DNA of 64,000 bases from Clostridia bacterium (GTDB taxonomy: Bacteria > Bacillota > Clostridia > Christensenellales > Aristaeellaceae). Each line of letters begins with the position of its first letter. Position 1 is the first letter of the stretch. Below the pieces are notes generated by a model, which saw only the letters and a list, made by a program, of their open reading frames with translations, made no database searches and had not been told where the DNA came from. Shown here in pieces: positions 1 through 9,035 of the stretch. The stretch covers positions 1 through 64,000 of the forward strand of contig JAFSKN010000007.1 in assembly GCA_017448975.1 (NCBI GenBank), written 5' to 3'. A program made the translations under genes and the position numbers.

Positions 1-1
1 C

Positions 2-979
2 ATTGAATCCACCTTCACGGATGAATACGACGTGGACATTTCCTACACGGAAACCGCTTACGGCACCAAGCTGCTGGTGGCGAAAGAACTGAACGGCGAA
101 TTTGCCGACGTGTATACCATCTATGAGGGCTATGAGTTTGAATTCGTTCTGATTCCCACCCTGGAGGGCGGGGCCGATTCCCTGACCGAAGAACAAATTC
201 AGCTGGTGATCGAATTCCTGGGCAATCTGGAATTTGTGGCGATTGAAAGCGACGCCGTTCCCCAGCCCGAGGGCGGCAAGAAATTTGAGCGCGATTGGGC
301 CATTCCCGGCTGCCTGGCTGAAATCTACTACGAAGAAGAAGGCTACCGCGTCACGCTGACCAAGGTGAACGGCGACAGCGCCGGCGAGGTCTGGGAATAT
401 GCCTGCTATTACGCGGAGGACGCCGATTCCCTGGTTTCCGTTTCCTCCAGCCGGACAGATTACACCGTAGACCTGGATACCGCCGACGTGGTATTCGGGG
501 ACGCCGCCTATGAAGGAATCGACGAGGAAGGCAAGGAAACCACGTTCAGCATCGACGCCCACGGCTGCCTGATTTGGAAGGACGGCCACGACGACGCGGG
601 CGCGGGCCTGGAATTTGCCAACATCGGCCGGTTTGACGGCGTATGGCGGAACGAAGCGGAAGAAGTGGAGGCCGAGTTCCTGTGGAACGGCCTTGCCGAG
701 GACGAAATGTTCTACACCGTATATATCACCCGCGGACAGACCGAAGGGGATCATTATACGGTCTTCCTGATGAACGGCTGCTATGATCCTGCCACCGGCA
801 AGCTGACCGCGGAAGGCACCTGCACGCTGTACACTAAAAACGCCTCCGGCGAATATGAATCCAGCGAAGACGGCGAAACCTACGACGCGGTTTTCTCTAT
901 GATGGAAGACGGCAGGCTGCTCTTTGAAACGGCCAACGGCATCGAGCTGGAATACGACATCATGGGGCACCAATTCTGA
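2..979 (+). CDS. acidic hypothetical protein, 5' end outside window
   Basis: The frame is open from the first complete codon at the window edge, so the gene begins upstream; a GTG at 32 is internal rather than a start because coding continues before it and no Shine-Dalgarno site precedes it. The visible 325 residues are very rich in Asp/Glu and aromatic residues and poor in hydrophobic stretches, with no membrane segment. Two stretches (about residues 95-150 and 210-280) have a similar pattern of alternating beta-type residues, suggesting repeated beta-rich modules of an extracellular protein. I do not recognise a family and see no catalytic motif. It stops at TGA 977-979, after which a second coding-looking frame starts out of phase (see next entry). 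Confidence 0.7.
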   Translation: MESTFTDEYDVDISYTETAYGTKLLVAKELNGEFADVYTIYEGYEFEFVLIPTLEGGADSLTEEQIQLVIEFLGNLEFVAIESDAVPQPEGGKKFERDWAIPGCLAEIYYEEEGYRVTLTKVNGDSAGEVWEYACYYAEDADSLVSVSSSRTDYTVDLDTADVVFGDAAYEGIDEEGKETTFSIDAHGCLIWKDGHDDAGAGLEFANIGRFDGVWRNEAEEVEAEFLWNGLAEDEMFYTVYITRGQTEGDHYTVFLMNGCYDPATGKLTAEGTCTLYTKNASGEYESSEDGETYDAVFSMMEDGRLLFETANGIELEYDIMGHQF

Positions 980-1068
980 CCGCATGTGAAAGAGGAATTG
1001 GATCAAGCGGCTATATCGGCGATCTGACGGTTAAGAGCGCCAGCCTCTCCGGGATATCCCGCTACGCC

Positions 1069-1284
1069 GTGGAGCTTCGGTATCACGCGGACGGCGCCTA
1101 TGACGAGGAAAACGATCCCTGGGCCGAATACACCGCGCTCATGGAGATGATTTCCAACGCTTTGTCCAGCGACAATCCGAAGGAAGCCATTCAGGCGCTT
1201 GCGGAAGCCATGCCGGAGAAAGCCCAAGAGATCCAACTGTTCGCGGAAATTTTTTCCCTCATGAGCGAACGAAACGAAGAATAA
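1069..1284 (+). pseudogene. possible gene fragment in a shifted frame
   Basis: This frame is open from 928 to the TAA at 1282-1284 and from about 1000 its composition looks coding (acidic, amphipathic helical C-terminus with alternating Ala/Glu). The only early start is GTG 1069, which has no ribosome binding site. It begins by overlapping the end of the preceding gene in another frame, so it could be the separated C-terminal part of that gene after a frameshift, or the remnant of a neighbouring deleted gene. Function unknown. Confidence 0.35.
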
Positions 1285-1340
1285 CAGAGCAAAACTCTGG
1301 CTGAAATCAGGAGAAGCAATCCCCTGAAAAAGCGAATAAG

Positions 1341-1396
1341 AAATACCGCGCTTTGTACAGACTGTCCCGGTGATCAAAGACGCGGTATTTTCTTCT
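1341..1396 (+). terminator. Rho-independent terminator
   Basis: AAATACCGCG at 1341-1350 pairs with CGCGGTATTT at 1381-1390, extended inward by CTTTG/CAAAG, and is followed by a T-rich run (TTCTTC). It closes the acidic-protein transcript before the phosphatase gene. Confidence 0.6.
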
Positions 1397-1454
1397 ATTA
1401 TTTTATCGGAGCATCATCGCGGTTTTGCACCGTCGGAAGGAGAATAATACAAGT

Positions 1455-2516
1455 ATGAAAAAATGGATCGTCACGCTGCTGATCTTGTCGCTGGCGCTGG
1501 CCCCGCTGGGCGGAGCGCTGACGGAAACGCATGCGGGAGACCTTGATCCCCTGTCCCTGTGGAGCCCGGGTTCCTCGGTGAAAGCGGAGCTGATCGCTTA
1601 TGTGGAAGCCGTCACCAACGATTGGAGCGAGGCTTACATCGCCCCGGCTGACCGCGTCGCCGTATTTGATTTTGACGGGACGCTTTATGGTGAAAGGTTT
1701 CCCACGTATTTTGATACCTGCCTGTTTATTCACAGAGCGCTGCATGATGAAAGCTATACCGCGGCAGAAGACGTCCGTGTCTACGCGGAAGCGTTGGAAA
1801 CGGCGCTTCTGAACGGCCAGCCGGAGCCGGATTCGCCCCGTTCCACGGCGCAGATGGCCGCCGAAACCTTCCAGGGCTTTTCGGTGGACGCGTATCGGGC
1901 CTATATCCGGGATTTCATGAATATCTCCGCCTGGGGTTTTGAAAATATGACCTACGGAGAAGGTTTTTTCCTGCCCATGGCCGAGCTGGTTCAATACCTG
2001 GCGGCCCACGGTTTCAAGGTGTTCATCAGCAGCGGGTCGGAAAGGACCCTGGTTCGGGTGCTGATCGAAGGTACGCTGGATGAATGGATACCCTCTGAGC
2101 GGGTGATCGGCAGCAGCTTTTCCCTCATGGCCTCCGGACAGGGGGATAAGGCGGGCCGCAGCTACACCTACCGGCCGGAGGACGAAGTGCTGCTGGAAGG
2201 AAACCTGACGGTAAAGAATCAAAGAGCCAACAAGGTTTTTTCTATCGTGGATGAAATAGGGAAAGCGCCCATTTTGGTCTTTGGCAACAGCTCCGGCGAT
2301 CTTGCCATGGCGCAGTATGCCGTCCAGCACGGCGGCAGGGCCTATATGCTCCTGTGCGACGATACGCGGCGGGATTGGGGCGACGCTGAAACAGCGGCGG
2401 CCTTCGCGGAAACCTGCGCTTCCTTCGGCTATGAAACGATTTCCATGCGGGATGATTTCGTGACCATATATGGGGAAGACATCGTCAGGCTGGAGGCCAG
2501 GCCGGAAGCGATCTGA
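1455..2516 (+). CDS. secreted HAD-superfamily phosphatase
   Basis: This 353-residue protein has an N-terminal signal peptide (MKKW, a hydrophobic run, then an Ala-rich site near residue 27). The HAD core is clear: motif I DFDGTL (nucleophile and acid/base Asp) near residue 73, motif II SSGSER near residue 196, and a motif IV-like NSSGDLAM near residue 282. A large insertion between motifs I and II is a helical cap. Members of this group hydrolyse small phosphomonoesters or phosphocholine-type substrates outside the cytoplasm; the substrate here cannot be read from sequence. ATG 1455 is chosen because GGAAGGAG lies about 12 nt upstream and the signal peptide starts there. It is convergent with the HD-GYP gene. 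Confidence 0.8.
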   Translation: MKKWIVTLLILSLALAPLGGALTETHAGDLDPLSLWSPGSSVKAELIAYVEAVTNDWSEAYIAPADRVAVFDFDGTLYGERFPTYFDTCLFIHRALHDESYTAAEDVRVYAEALETALLNGQPEPDSPRSTAQMAAETFQGFSVDAYRAYIRDFMNISAWGFENMTYGEGFFLPMAELVQYLAAHGFKVFISSGSERTLVRVLIEGTLDEWIPSERVIGSSFSLMASGQGDKAGRSYTYRPEDEVLLEGNLTVKNQRANKVFSIVDEIGKAPILVFGNSSGDLAMAQYAVQHGGRAYMLLCDDTRRDWGDAETAAAFAETCASFGYETISMRDDFVTIYGEDIVRLEARPEAI

Positions 2517-2569
2517 CGCTGTTTGACATGACCGCAGAAAAGGAAACGGACACGGGCGGCGTATTTCGT

Positions 2570-5500
2570 TTAGCCTTTCTGACCGTCTGTTTCCTCTTTT
2601 TTCCCTTCGTTCTGCTGCTTGTGAATATTATCGATGTTTTCCGTTGTGCCGCCCCCATGGTCATCCGGCGCGCGGAACTCGCCCTTGGCCACCAGCCGCA
2701 TGAACGCGTCCACCACGTCGCTTGCCAATTGCGTTCCGGATACCTCCTGAATGATGGAAACGACCTTTTCAAAGTTCATCCGGTTCCTGTAAGGACGGTT
2801 GGAATACATGGCGTCGAAGCAGTCCGCCACAGCGATGATCTGGGCTACACGGGGAATTTCATCGCCCTTCAAATGGTTGGGATAACCCCTGCCGTCCGGG
2901 CGCTCGTGGTGTGCCTCGGCGCCAATAGCCAGCTCCGGCATGATGCTGATCTGCTTGAGCGCCTCATAGCCCTGGGTGGTGTGGGACTTGATGATCTCAA
3001 ATTCCTCGTCCGTCAGCTTGCCGGGCTTGTTCAACACCTCGGGCGGCACGCCGATCTTGCCGATGTCGTGCAGGAGCGCGATGCGATAGTATTTCTCCAC
3101 CGTCTCTTCGTCGCACCCTAACTCCTTCGCCAGCATGGCGGTGTACTTCGCCACGCGGGAGGAATGGCCGTTTGTGTATTTGTCCTTCATATCGATGACC
3201 TTTGCGAAAGCTTCTGTGATGCCGCCGACCAGCGCCATGGTTTCCTTCTGTTTCTTTTCCAGCTTGCGCATCTTCCGCTGGACATAGAAACGGACGATCA
3301 ATGCCAGCGCGGCAAGCAGGACAAGGCCCGAAAGGATCAGGAACCAGGTTTCCTCGTACAGCTTCTTCTCTTTGATGATCTGAACAGAAACTTCCTTGTT
3401 GCCCCGGCCCATGGAGTCCATCAGCTGCATCACATAATGATATGTGCCTCCTCGGAGGTTGGTGTAGTCAATAGGTACCATATCGCTGCGGCTGACGGTG
3501 GTGCTTTGGCGTTCAAAACCTTCCAGCTGATAGCTTACCTGGGGATTGCTCAGGGAATAGTTAAATACGAAGCTGAAAACGGTAAGCTTCTGCGTGCTGG
3601 CCGGGATGGTAAACGCGCCGTTTTCATTCGGGTAAATGCGTGTCCCATCCGCGTCCACGAAGGGCACTACCGCTTTCAGATCATTGACATCCTCAAAAGG
3701 CTGATCAATGTTGACCTTGCACACACCGGTGCTGCCCGGGATATATAAATCGCCCTCCGCGGTCAGTTCGCTGTAGGAATTCGCGGTGGTAATGCAGGGC
3801 ATGCCGTTGGCGAGGCTGTAATAGACAGGGTTGATTTCGCCGTTTGCCAGCAGTTCCGTTGTGGGCGCCACATAGATGCCGTTGCTGCTGAGCACCCACA
3901 TATCCCCGTTGCTGTTTTCGTAAAGATCGAAGTTATTCGTGTAGGGGAACTTTTGAATCGTGGTGACGCGGTGATCGGGCGTCATGTAGGCAATGGCGCT
4001 GCTGCAAACGATCCAGATCACGTTATGCTTTGTGTCCTTCTTGACGCGCATCACCACATCCGAAGGCAGGCCATCCTCCACATTGATGTTCGTCACGCCC
4101 GAATCATCAATGATATAGATGCCCCCGCCATTGCTGCCCAGTACGATTTCCCCGTTCAGCCCTTCCGTCACGGTTAGGCTTTCTGTGTTTGTGATACCCT
4201 CCTCTTCGCCGTAAGAGCCGATCACGTGATCGCCTTCAATGATGGTCACGCCGCCTGCCAGCGCCACAAGAATTTTGCCGTCCTCTTTTTCAGCAATTGC
4301 GCGCAGGCTGCTGGACAGAAGGCCGTCTTCCTGGGTAAATACGACTGCTTCACCATGATCATAGCGCACCAGTCCCAGCTTTCGCCAGACGGAAATCCAT
4401 ACCCGGTCATGACTGTCACGAATGATGGAACGAATACGGCAGCCGCTGAGCAGCTGGATCAAATCATCCGCTTCCAGGTCTTCTCCGGATGCTGTGACAG
4501 CCTTTGTCAGCGGGAGGCTGGATACCAGGCCGTTGTCGTTCAGCACCGTCAGCCCCGTATCCGAGCCGATCAGGAGCTTATCCTCGATCATACAGGTGGT
4601 ATTGACCACATTCGTTGGCAAATCAAAGCGCTGGAACAAATCGGAAAACTGGTTCGGCACGATCTTCATGACGCCCTGGCGGGTGGAAGTGAACCAGAGA
4701 TTGCCCAGGTAGTCCATCATCACGCCGCCCACGCTGTTGTTCATGGGCAGGTTTTCCAGCAGGTGGAATTCTTCGTTTTCCACATAGCCGATCCCATTGG
4801 AAGCGCACACCCACAGCTTGCCGTCGATATAGGAAATCATCTGCACCGTGGACAGCGGCTGAATGTCGATCTCCACAACATCTGTCAGCGCATCTCCCAT
4901 CCGGGCTTGACAGAAGGAATAATTCATGGTCTGCATATAGACCTTCCCCGGTTCATTCATGTCGGGATAGAACGCGCCGACAGCGCCTGTAACCGTGTTT
5001 TCTCCGTTGGGGATGTAGTTGAGCACCCTGCCATCCTGAAGCGTCATGATATCGCCCAGGTTTGTGAGGCCGTAGATCAGCCCATCGGTTCCCATGATCA
5101 TGAAGCGCATATTGGCTTCCGCGATCAGGTTATCCTCCAGCATGGTCAGGTTATAATCCTTGTCAATGACGGCGATGCCGCAGGTGGTGGCGATATAGAT
5201 CTTTCCGTTTTCATCCTCAGTAATGGCCCTGGTATGGGTGGATTTCATGCCGTCCATTTTCCCCCAGAACCGAAACTCGCCTTTTTCCATCACAGCGACG
5301 CCATTATCGTTAGTGCCCATCCAAAGCCGGTCCCGGCTGTCTACATACAGGCACTTGATGCTGGAAACGCCGCACGTTGAGCCCACGCGCTCAAAGGTAT
5401 TGCCGTCATAGCGGATCAGACCGGCATAGCTGCCGATCCAGATAAAGCCCTCGCTGGTTTCGGCGATGGCGTTCGCTTCAGAGGTCGGCAATCCGTTTTT

Positions 5501-5638
5501 GTTATCGTACAGTACGGTAGAGAATCCCTTTGTACGTCCTGTGGGGTCCACACTCAGAGACACGCCTTCTCCATGAGCAGGACAAATGATAACCGTGAGC
5601 AGAAGGATTAGAACAAACCCGCAAAAATTCTTTTTCAT
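2570..5638 (-). CDS. beta-propeller sensor fused to HD-GYP phosphodiesterase
   Basis: A 1022-residue transmembrane receptor. After a signal peptide, residues about 30-680 carry repeated two-component-regulator-propeller blades (W-IG-S, D-LWFTS-type motifs), then a Y_Y_Y-like beta domain (about 690-750), a membrane helix near 764-786 followed by a short coiled coil, and a cytosolic HD-GYP domain (about 800-1000) with HDIGK near 857 and the GYP motif in DGRGYP near 917. HD-GYP domains degrade cyclic di-GMP. The extracellular half is the type used by hybrid two-component glycan sensors, but here the kinase is replaced by a phosphodiesterase. ATG 5638 is used because AAGGGATG precedes it closely. 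It lies 14 nt after the double-peptidase gene and is probably co-transcribed with it. The ligand is unknown. Confidence 0.88.
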   Translation of the reverse strand: MKKNFCGFVLILLLTVIICPAHGEGVSLSVDPTGRTKGFSTVLYDNKNGLPTSEANAIAETSEGFIWIGSYAGLIRYDGNTFERVGSTCGVSSIKCLYVDSRDRLWMGTNDNGVAVMEKGEFRFWGKMDGMKSTHTRAITEDENGKIYIATTCGIAVIDKDYNLTMLEDNLIAEANMRFMIMGTDGLIYGLTNLGDIMTLQDGRVLNYIPNGENTVTGAVGAFYPDMNEPGKVYMQTMNYSFCQARMGDALTDVVEIDIQPLSTVQMISYIDGKLWVCASNGIGYVENEEFHLLENLPMNNSVGGVMMDYLGNLWFTSTRQGVMKIVPNQFSDLFQRFDLPTNVVNTTCMIEDKLLIGSDTGLTVLNDNGLVSSLPLTKAVTASGEDLEADDLIQLLSGCRIRSIIRDSHDRVWISVWRKLGLVRYDHGEAVVFTQEDGLLSSSLRAIAEKEDGKILVALAGGVTIIEGDHVIGSYGEEEGITNTESLTVTEGLNGEIVLGSNGGGIYIIDDSGVTNINVEDGLPSDVVMRVKKDTKHNVIWIVCSSAIAYMTPDHRVTTIQKFPYTNNFDLYENSNGDMWVLSSNGIYVAPTTELLANGEINPVYYSLANGMPCITTANSYSELTAEGDLYIPGSTGVCKVNIDQPFEDVNDLKAVVPFVDADGTRIYPNENGAFTIPASTQKLTVFSFVFNYSLSNPQVSYQLEGFERQSTTVSRSDMVPIDYTNLRGGTYHYVMQLMDSMGRGNKEVSVQIIKEKKLYEETWFLILSGLVLLAALALIVRFYVQRKMRKLEKKQKETMALVGGITEAFAKVIDMKDKYTNGHSSRVAKYTAMLAKELGCDEETVEKYYRIALLHDIGKIGVPPEVLNKPGKLTDEEFEIIKSHTTQGYEALKQISIMPELAIGAEAHHERPDGRGYPNHLKGDEIPRVAQIIAVADCFDAMYSNRPYRNRMNFEKVVSIIQEVSGTQLASDVVDAFMRLVAKGEFRAPDDHGGGTTENIDNIHKQQNEGKKEETDGQKG

Positions 5639-5652
5639 AGCGCATCCCTTCA

Positions 5653-8600
5653 TCATTTCTCTGATTGAATTGTGTAGTAAACGATCCTGCCGCCGAGCTC
5701 CGCAAAGCCCTTGGCGAAGGTGGCGCCGTCGATCACGACAGTGGTTCCGGCGTTGGGATCGCGGTAGGTGATGGAAGTACCGTCATAGCCGCAAACCACA
5801 ACCGCGTGTTCGCCGCCCGGCCAGCAGACCGTTTCCCCGTTTTCGTCGATCCAGCTCCAGCGGTACATGATGTCCCGCATGGGCGCGGACACATACCATA
5901 CCAGCACCGGATTGCCGGTGTCCAGAATGGCCCTGATCTCGTCGACGGCCGCGCCGGTTTTCGTTTGGGCTCCCGGCATGAACTGCTCCGCCACTTTTGC
6001 GATGGGCTCGTTAAAGACGCCGTAGGAATACTCGCTCCGGGGGTCGCCCACAAATTCGCGCTCCGGGTTCGCGCCGTGGCGCACGCCGTTTTCATCGTCA
6101 TAGGGCTGCGCGCCCATGGGCAGCAGATCGTAAATCTGATCCACCGTCACATCCACCCCGTAATATTTCAAAAGCATATACAGGGACACACTTTCGCAGC
6201 CGGTGGGATAATCGGGATACTGGCAGAATTCCATCACGTCCAGCAGGACGCCGTTTTCTTCCGTGCCCTCCGCCACGGACCCGTCGGGCCGCACTTCTCC
6301 GGCGTTCCACTGCCCCAGTCTCACCGGGGTCAGGACGCCGGTGAAATAATACAGCTTCTGGCTGAACGCCTTTGCCGCTTCCCGGGTGAAGAGGGGATTA
6401 TAGTAATTCTCCTGCACATCGATCACCATTTCGGGCGTGATGCCTTCCGCCGCCCATTGTTCGATGGGATGATCGTACATCCATTTTTCGCTGTAGCCCT
6501 TTTCCCCGATCACGATGGTGCTGGGGGACGCGAAACGCGCCATGGCTGCCGCCTGATCCTCGCCCAGTAGCAGGTCGATTTCTTCCTCCGTGAACGCCTT
6601 GCGGTGCACCATGAGGGAAGCGTCCGAAAGCACCTGGCGCACAGCCGCCGGGTCAAGATCGTGGGTGTGGATAAAGGAATAAATATTGGCGTAATCCATC
6701 AGGGTCAGCGCGTAGGCGGGCTTATCCGCCGCGTATTCATATTCCCAGGAATAGCCGCCCTCCGTAAGCTTCATCAGGGCTTCCGGCAGGGAAGCCAAAC
6801 GCTCGTTGCAGGGCTTTGCGTAATATGGCGCGCTGGCGCTGGCCGTGCCGAAGGGCTTGGCGGGCATCGCCGGGTGCCGCGCCGCCCACGCTTCGCTGAC
6901 GGGCTGAGCGATACCGGCCAGCGCGGCCCGGGTCATGACCGCGCCCGCGTTGGGCTGATCAACCATCACATCTACATGCAGCAATGCGTCTGCCATGGTC
7001 TTCGCGGCGTCCCAAGTCAGGTTCGCGTTTGCCTGAAACTTTCCGTCCATCCCCGTATACACCCCCGTTTGCTTGGCCCACAGCGCGGCTTTTTCATGCT
7101 CCGAACCGCTGGCTACATCCGCATAGCCTTCCTGGGTCATATCCGGGTCCGGCTTTCCGGCGATCCGCCACAGCATTTGCACAGCTTCGGCGATGGTCGC
7201 GGTACGTTCCGGCAGGAAATAGCCGGAGGGATAGGCGTCCATCAGGCCCTTTTCCAGGCAGAACGCCGTTGCTTCATGATACGCGGGCAATTCGCACAGC
7301 ATATCATTTTCCCCTTCGTTCAGGTACAGCCACGGCACATACACCTTATTCAGCGCCTGCATCCACGTTTTGCCGTTGGCCCGCTTGATATCCAGCGTGT
7401 TGATCTGCACGTCGCGGGTGCGCTGGCGCTTGCCGCTGTAAGGGCTCATGATGCTGCTGACGGTGCTCACTACATAGTAGCTGCCCGCCTGCTTGCCTAA
7501 GAACATCATCTGGTGGCCGGGGAAATTCAGCAGCGTGCCCATGGGCAGCGCGTCCAGCAGCGCTTCCCTTTCCTCTAAGGTGTAATACGTGATATCCGCC
7601 TTGGGGAAATTCAGCAGCCACTGCCAGGTGCCGTTCCGGGGCAGGTCCAGCCCGAAGCAGCAGAAAATGCTATGGTTCAGACTGGTGCAGTCCTCGTTGT
7701 TCAGGCCCGCGCCCCAGCCGTAAGCGTCGCCTAAGGAGGTCAGCGCCACCATGGCTAAATTCCGGGCTGTGAGGGGAAGATAATCCTCGCTCACCCGTTC
7801 CCGGGCGTTGATGAGAGCCGGGGTTTTGCCGTAGCTGCCGTCCTCGTTCCGGATGGGCAGATACACGGCGTAGTTGTGCAGCGGCAGGCGGTTGATCACC
7901 AGGGCGTCCCGGTCCATTTCATCCATCCGCTCCAGCACGGTGCCCATGGTGATCAGGCGGCAAACGGTTTCCAAAGCGGTTTTGGAATAATCGGTATACA
8001 TTTTATCGCCCCAGAACACCAGCCGTTTTTCCGCCGGTATATCCCAGGCGGACAGCCATTCTTCCTTGTCCCTGCAAATGGCGATGTCCTCCGCCCGCAC
8101 CCAGCCCGTGCAGCAGGAGGTGGAAACCTGGAAGAATTTTCCGTCCGCGGAGGTGGAATAAACCGCTACCGGCTCGTTCACCCGGATGCCCACCAGGGGC
8201 TGGTAGTCGAAATCAAAGTCGACGGGATCGTCTAAAATCTGCCCGTCCCAGGGAAAGGTGATCAGCTCCGTGCGGTTCACCGCGATCCCCCAGCGCACGG
8301 GCATTTCTTCTGCGGCGCTGGGATCCATGGCGTTTGTGATGATGAGGTCAAAATCCTCCTGGGTCAGCTTTTTCCCGTTCTGATCCCAGACCCAGCCCAA
8401 ATAATAATCCGCGTCCGCCTGGATGCTTTTTTTCAGCGATTCATTCTTGGAAACGCCGTTGTAGGTTTCCTTCAAATTTTTCATATCCCGCCGGTTGGTG
8501 CCTTTTCCGGCGATTGCGGCGGCGTTGATCCGGGCGATGTCCTCCGCCGTGGCCAGCAGCGCGTCCGGGTCGCCCGTGAGATCAGACCAGAAGGCCGAAT

Positions 8601-8748
8601 CCGCCATTTCTTCTGTCACGCCGGGCATATAGCCCACGGGGGCCGCTGCCGCCAGCGCAGGAAGCGGAGAAAACAGTGAAACGGCGGCGCTGAGCGCCAG
8701 CAGCAGGGCCAGCGCGTTTTTCAGGCAGTTCACAGCATTTTTGTTCAT
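5653..8748 (-). CDS. secreted protein with NlpC/P60-like and C39-like peptidase domains
   Basis: This 1031-residue protein has a signal peptide (AVNCLKNALALLLALSA, cleavage near residue 34). Residues about 150-300 resemble the SH3-type N-terminal region of NlpC/P60 cell-wall peptidases. Around residue 353 is an NlpC/P60-like active site, EDCTSLN with LPR following, and a downstream GHQMMFLG histidine. Residues about 490-600 look like degenerate S-layer-homology modules. The C-terminal ~200 residues form a C39-type papain fold with TGCESVSLYML (Cys near 851) and GGEHAVVVCGYD (His near 981). It may cleave peptidoglycan peptides and other peptides, or one domain may be a binding relic. Start ATG 8748 has AGGAGG 6-7 nt upstream. 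It heads a likely operon with the HD-GYP receptor. Confidence 0.8.
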   Translation of the reverse strand: MNKNAVNCLKNALALLLALSAAVSLFSPLPALAAAAPVGYMPGVTEEMADSAFWSDLTGDPDALLATAEDIARINAAAIAGKGTNRRDMKNLKETYNGVSKNESLKKSIQADADYYLGWVWDQNGKKLTQEDFDLIITNAMDPSAAEEMPVRWGIAVNRTELITFPWDGQILDDPVDFDFDYQPLVGIRVNEPVAVYSTSADGKFFQVSTSCCTGWVRAEDIAICRDKEEWLSAWDIPAEKRLVFWGDKMYTDYSKTALETVCRLITMGTVLERMDEMDRDALVINRLPLHNYAVYLPIRNEDGSYGKTPALINARERVSEDYLPLTARNLAMVALTSLGDAYGWGAGLNNEDCTSLNHSIFCCFGLDLPRNGTWQWLLNFPKADITYYTLEEREALLDALPMGTLLNFPGHQMMFLGKQAGSYYVVSTVSSIMSPYSGKRQRTRDVQINTLDIKRANGKTWMQALNKVYVPWLYLNEGENDMLCELPAYHEATAFCLEKGLMDAYPSGYFLPERTATIAEAVQMLWRIAGKPDPDMTQEGYADVASGSEHEKAALWAKQTGVYTGMDGKFQANANLTWDAAKTMADALLHVDVMVDQPNAGAVMTRAALAGIAQPVSEAWAARHPAMPAKPFGTASASAPYYAKPCNERLASLPEALMKLTEGGYSWEYEYAADKPAYALTLMDYANIYSFIHTHDLDPAAVRQVLSDASLMVHRKAFTEEEIDLLLGEDQAAAMARFASPSTIVIGEKGYSEKWMYDHPIEQWAAEGITPEMVIDVQENYYNPLFTREAAKAFSQKLYYFTGVLTPVRLGQWNAGEVRPDGSVAEGTEENGVLLDVMEFCQYPDYPTGCESVSLYMLLKYYGVDVTVDQIYDLLPMGAQPYDDENGVRHGANPEREFVGDPRSEYSYGVFNEPIAKVAEQFMPGAQTKTGAAVDEIRAILDTGNPVLVWYVSAPMRDIMYRWSWIDENGETVCWPGGEHAVVVCGYDGTSITYRDPNAGTTVVIDGATFAKGFAELGGRIVYYTIQSEK

Positions 8749-8970
8749 GGTCTTCCTCCTTCTGCGTCTGAACGCTTACCTTCCGTTCGTCATTCGCTTT
8801 TCCAGATGATAGACGGTTCGGGTGTCGGCGAAACGGGACAGCAGTTTTTTTCCGATGCGAGGATTCATATGGGCGCAAAAGATATCCATGGGCGCCGTCA
8901 ACAATTTTGCACTTTTATTGTATCACCTAAAGCGTCCACAAACGTGACGAAACCGGTTGCTTTTCCTCTG

Positions 8971-8997
8971 AAAATGAAAAACGGCTGAAAAAGCCGT
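8971..8997 (-). terminator. terminator after the response regulator
   Basis: ACGGCT (8981-8986) pairs with AGCCGT (8992-8997); on the minus strand the hairpin is followed by TTTTCATTTTC, directly downstream of the response-regulator stop. Confidence 0.6.
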
Positions 8998-9035
8998 CTT
9001 GATTGTTCGGCATGCGAGATGCCGTTTCCGCGTGA

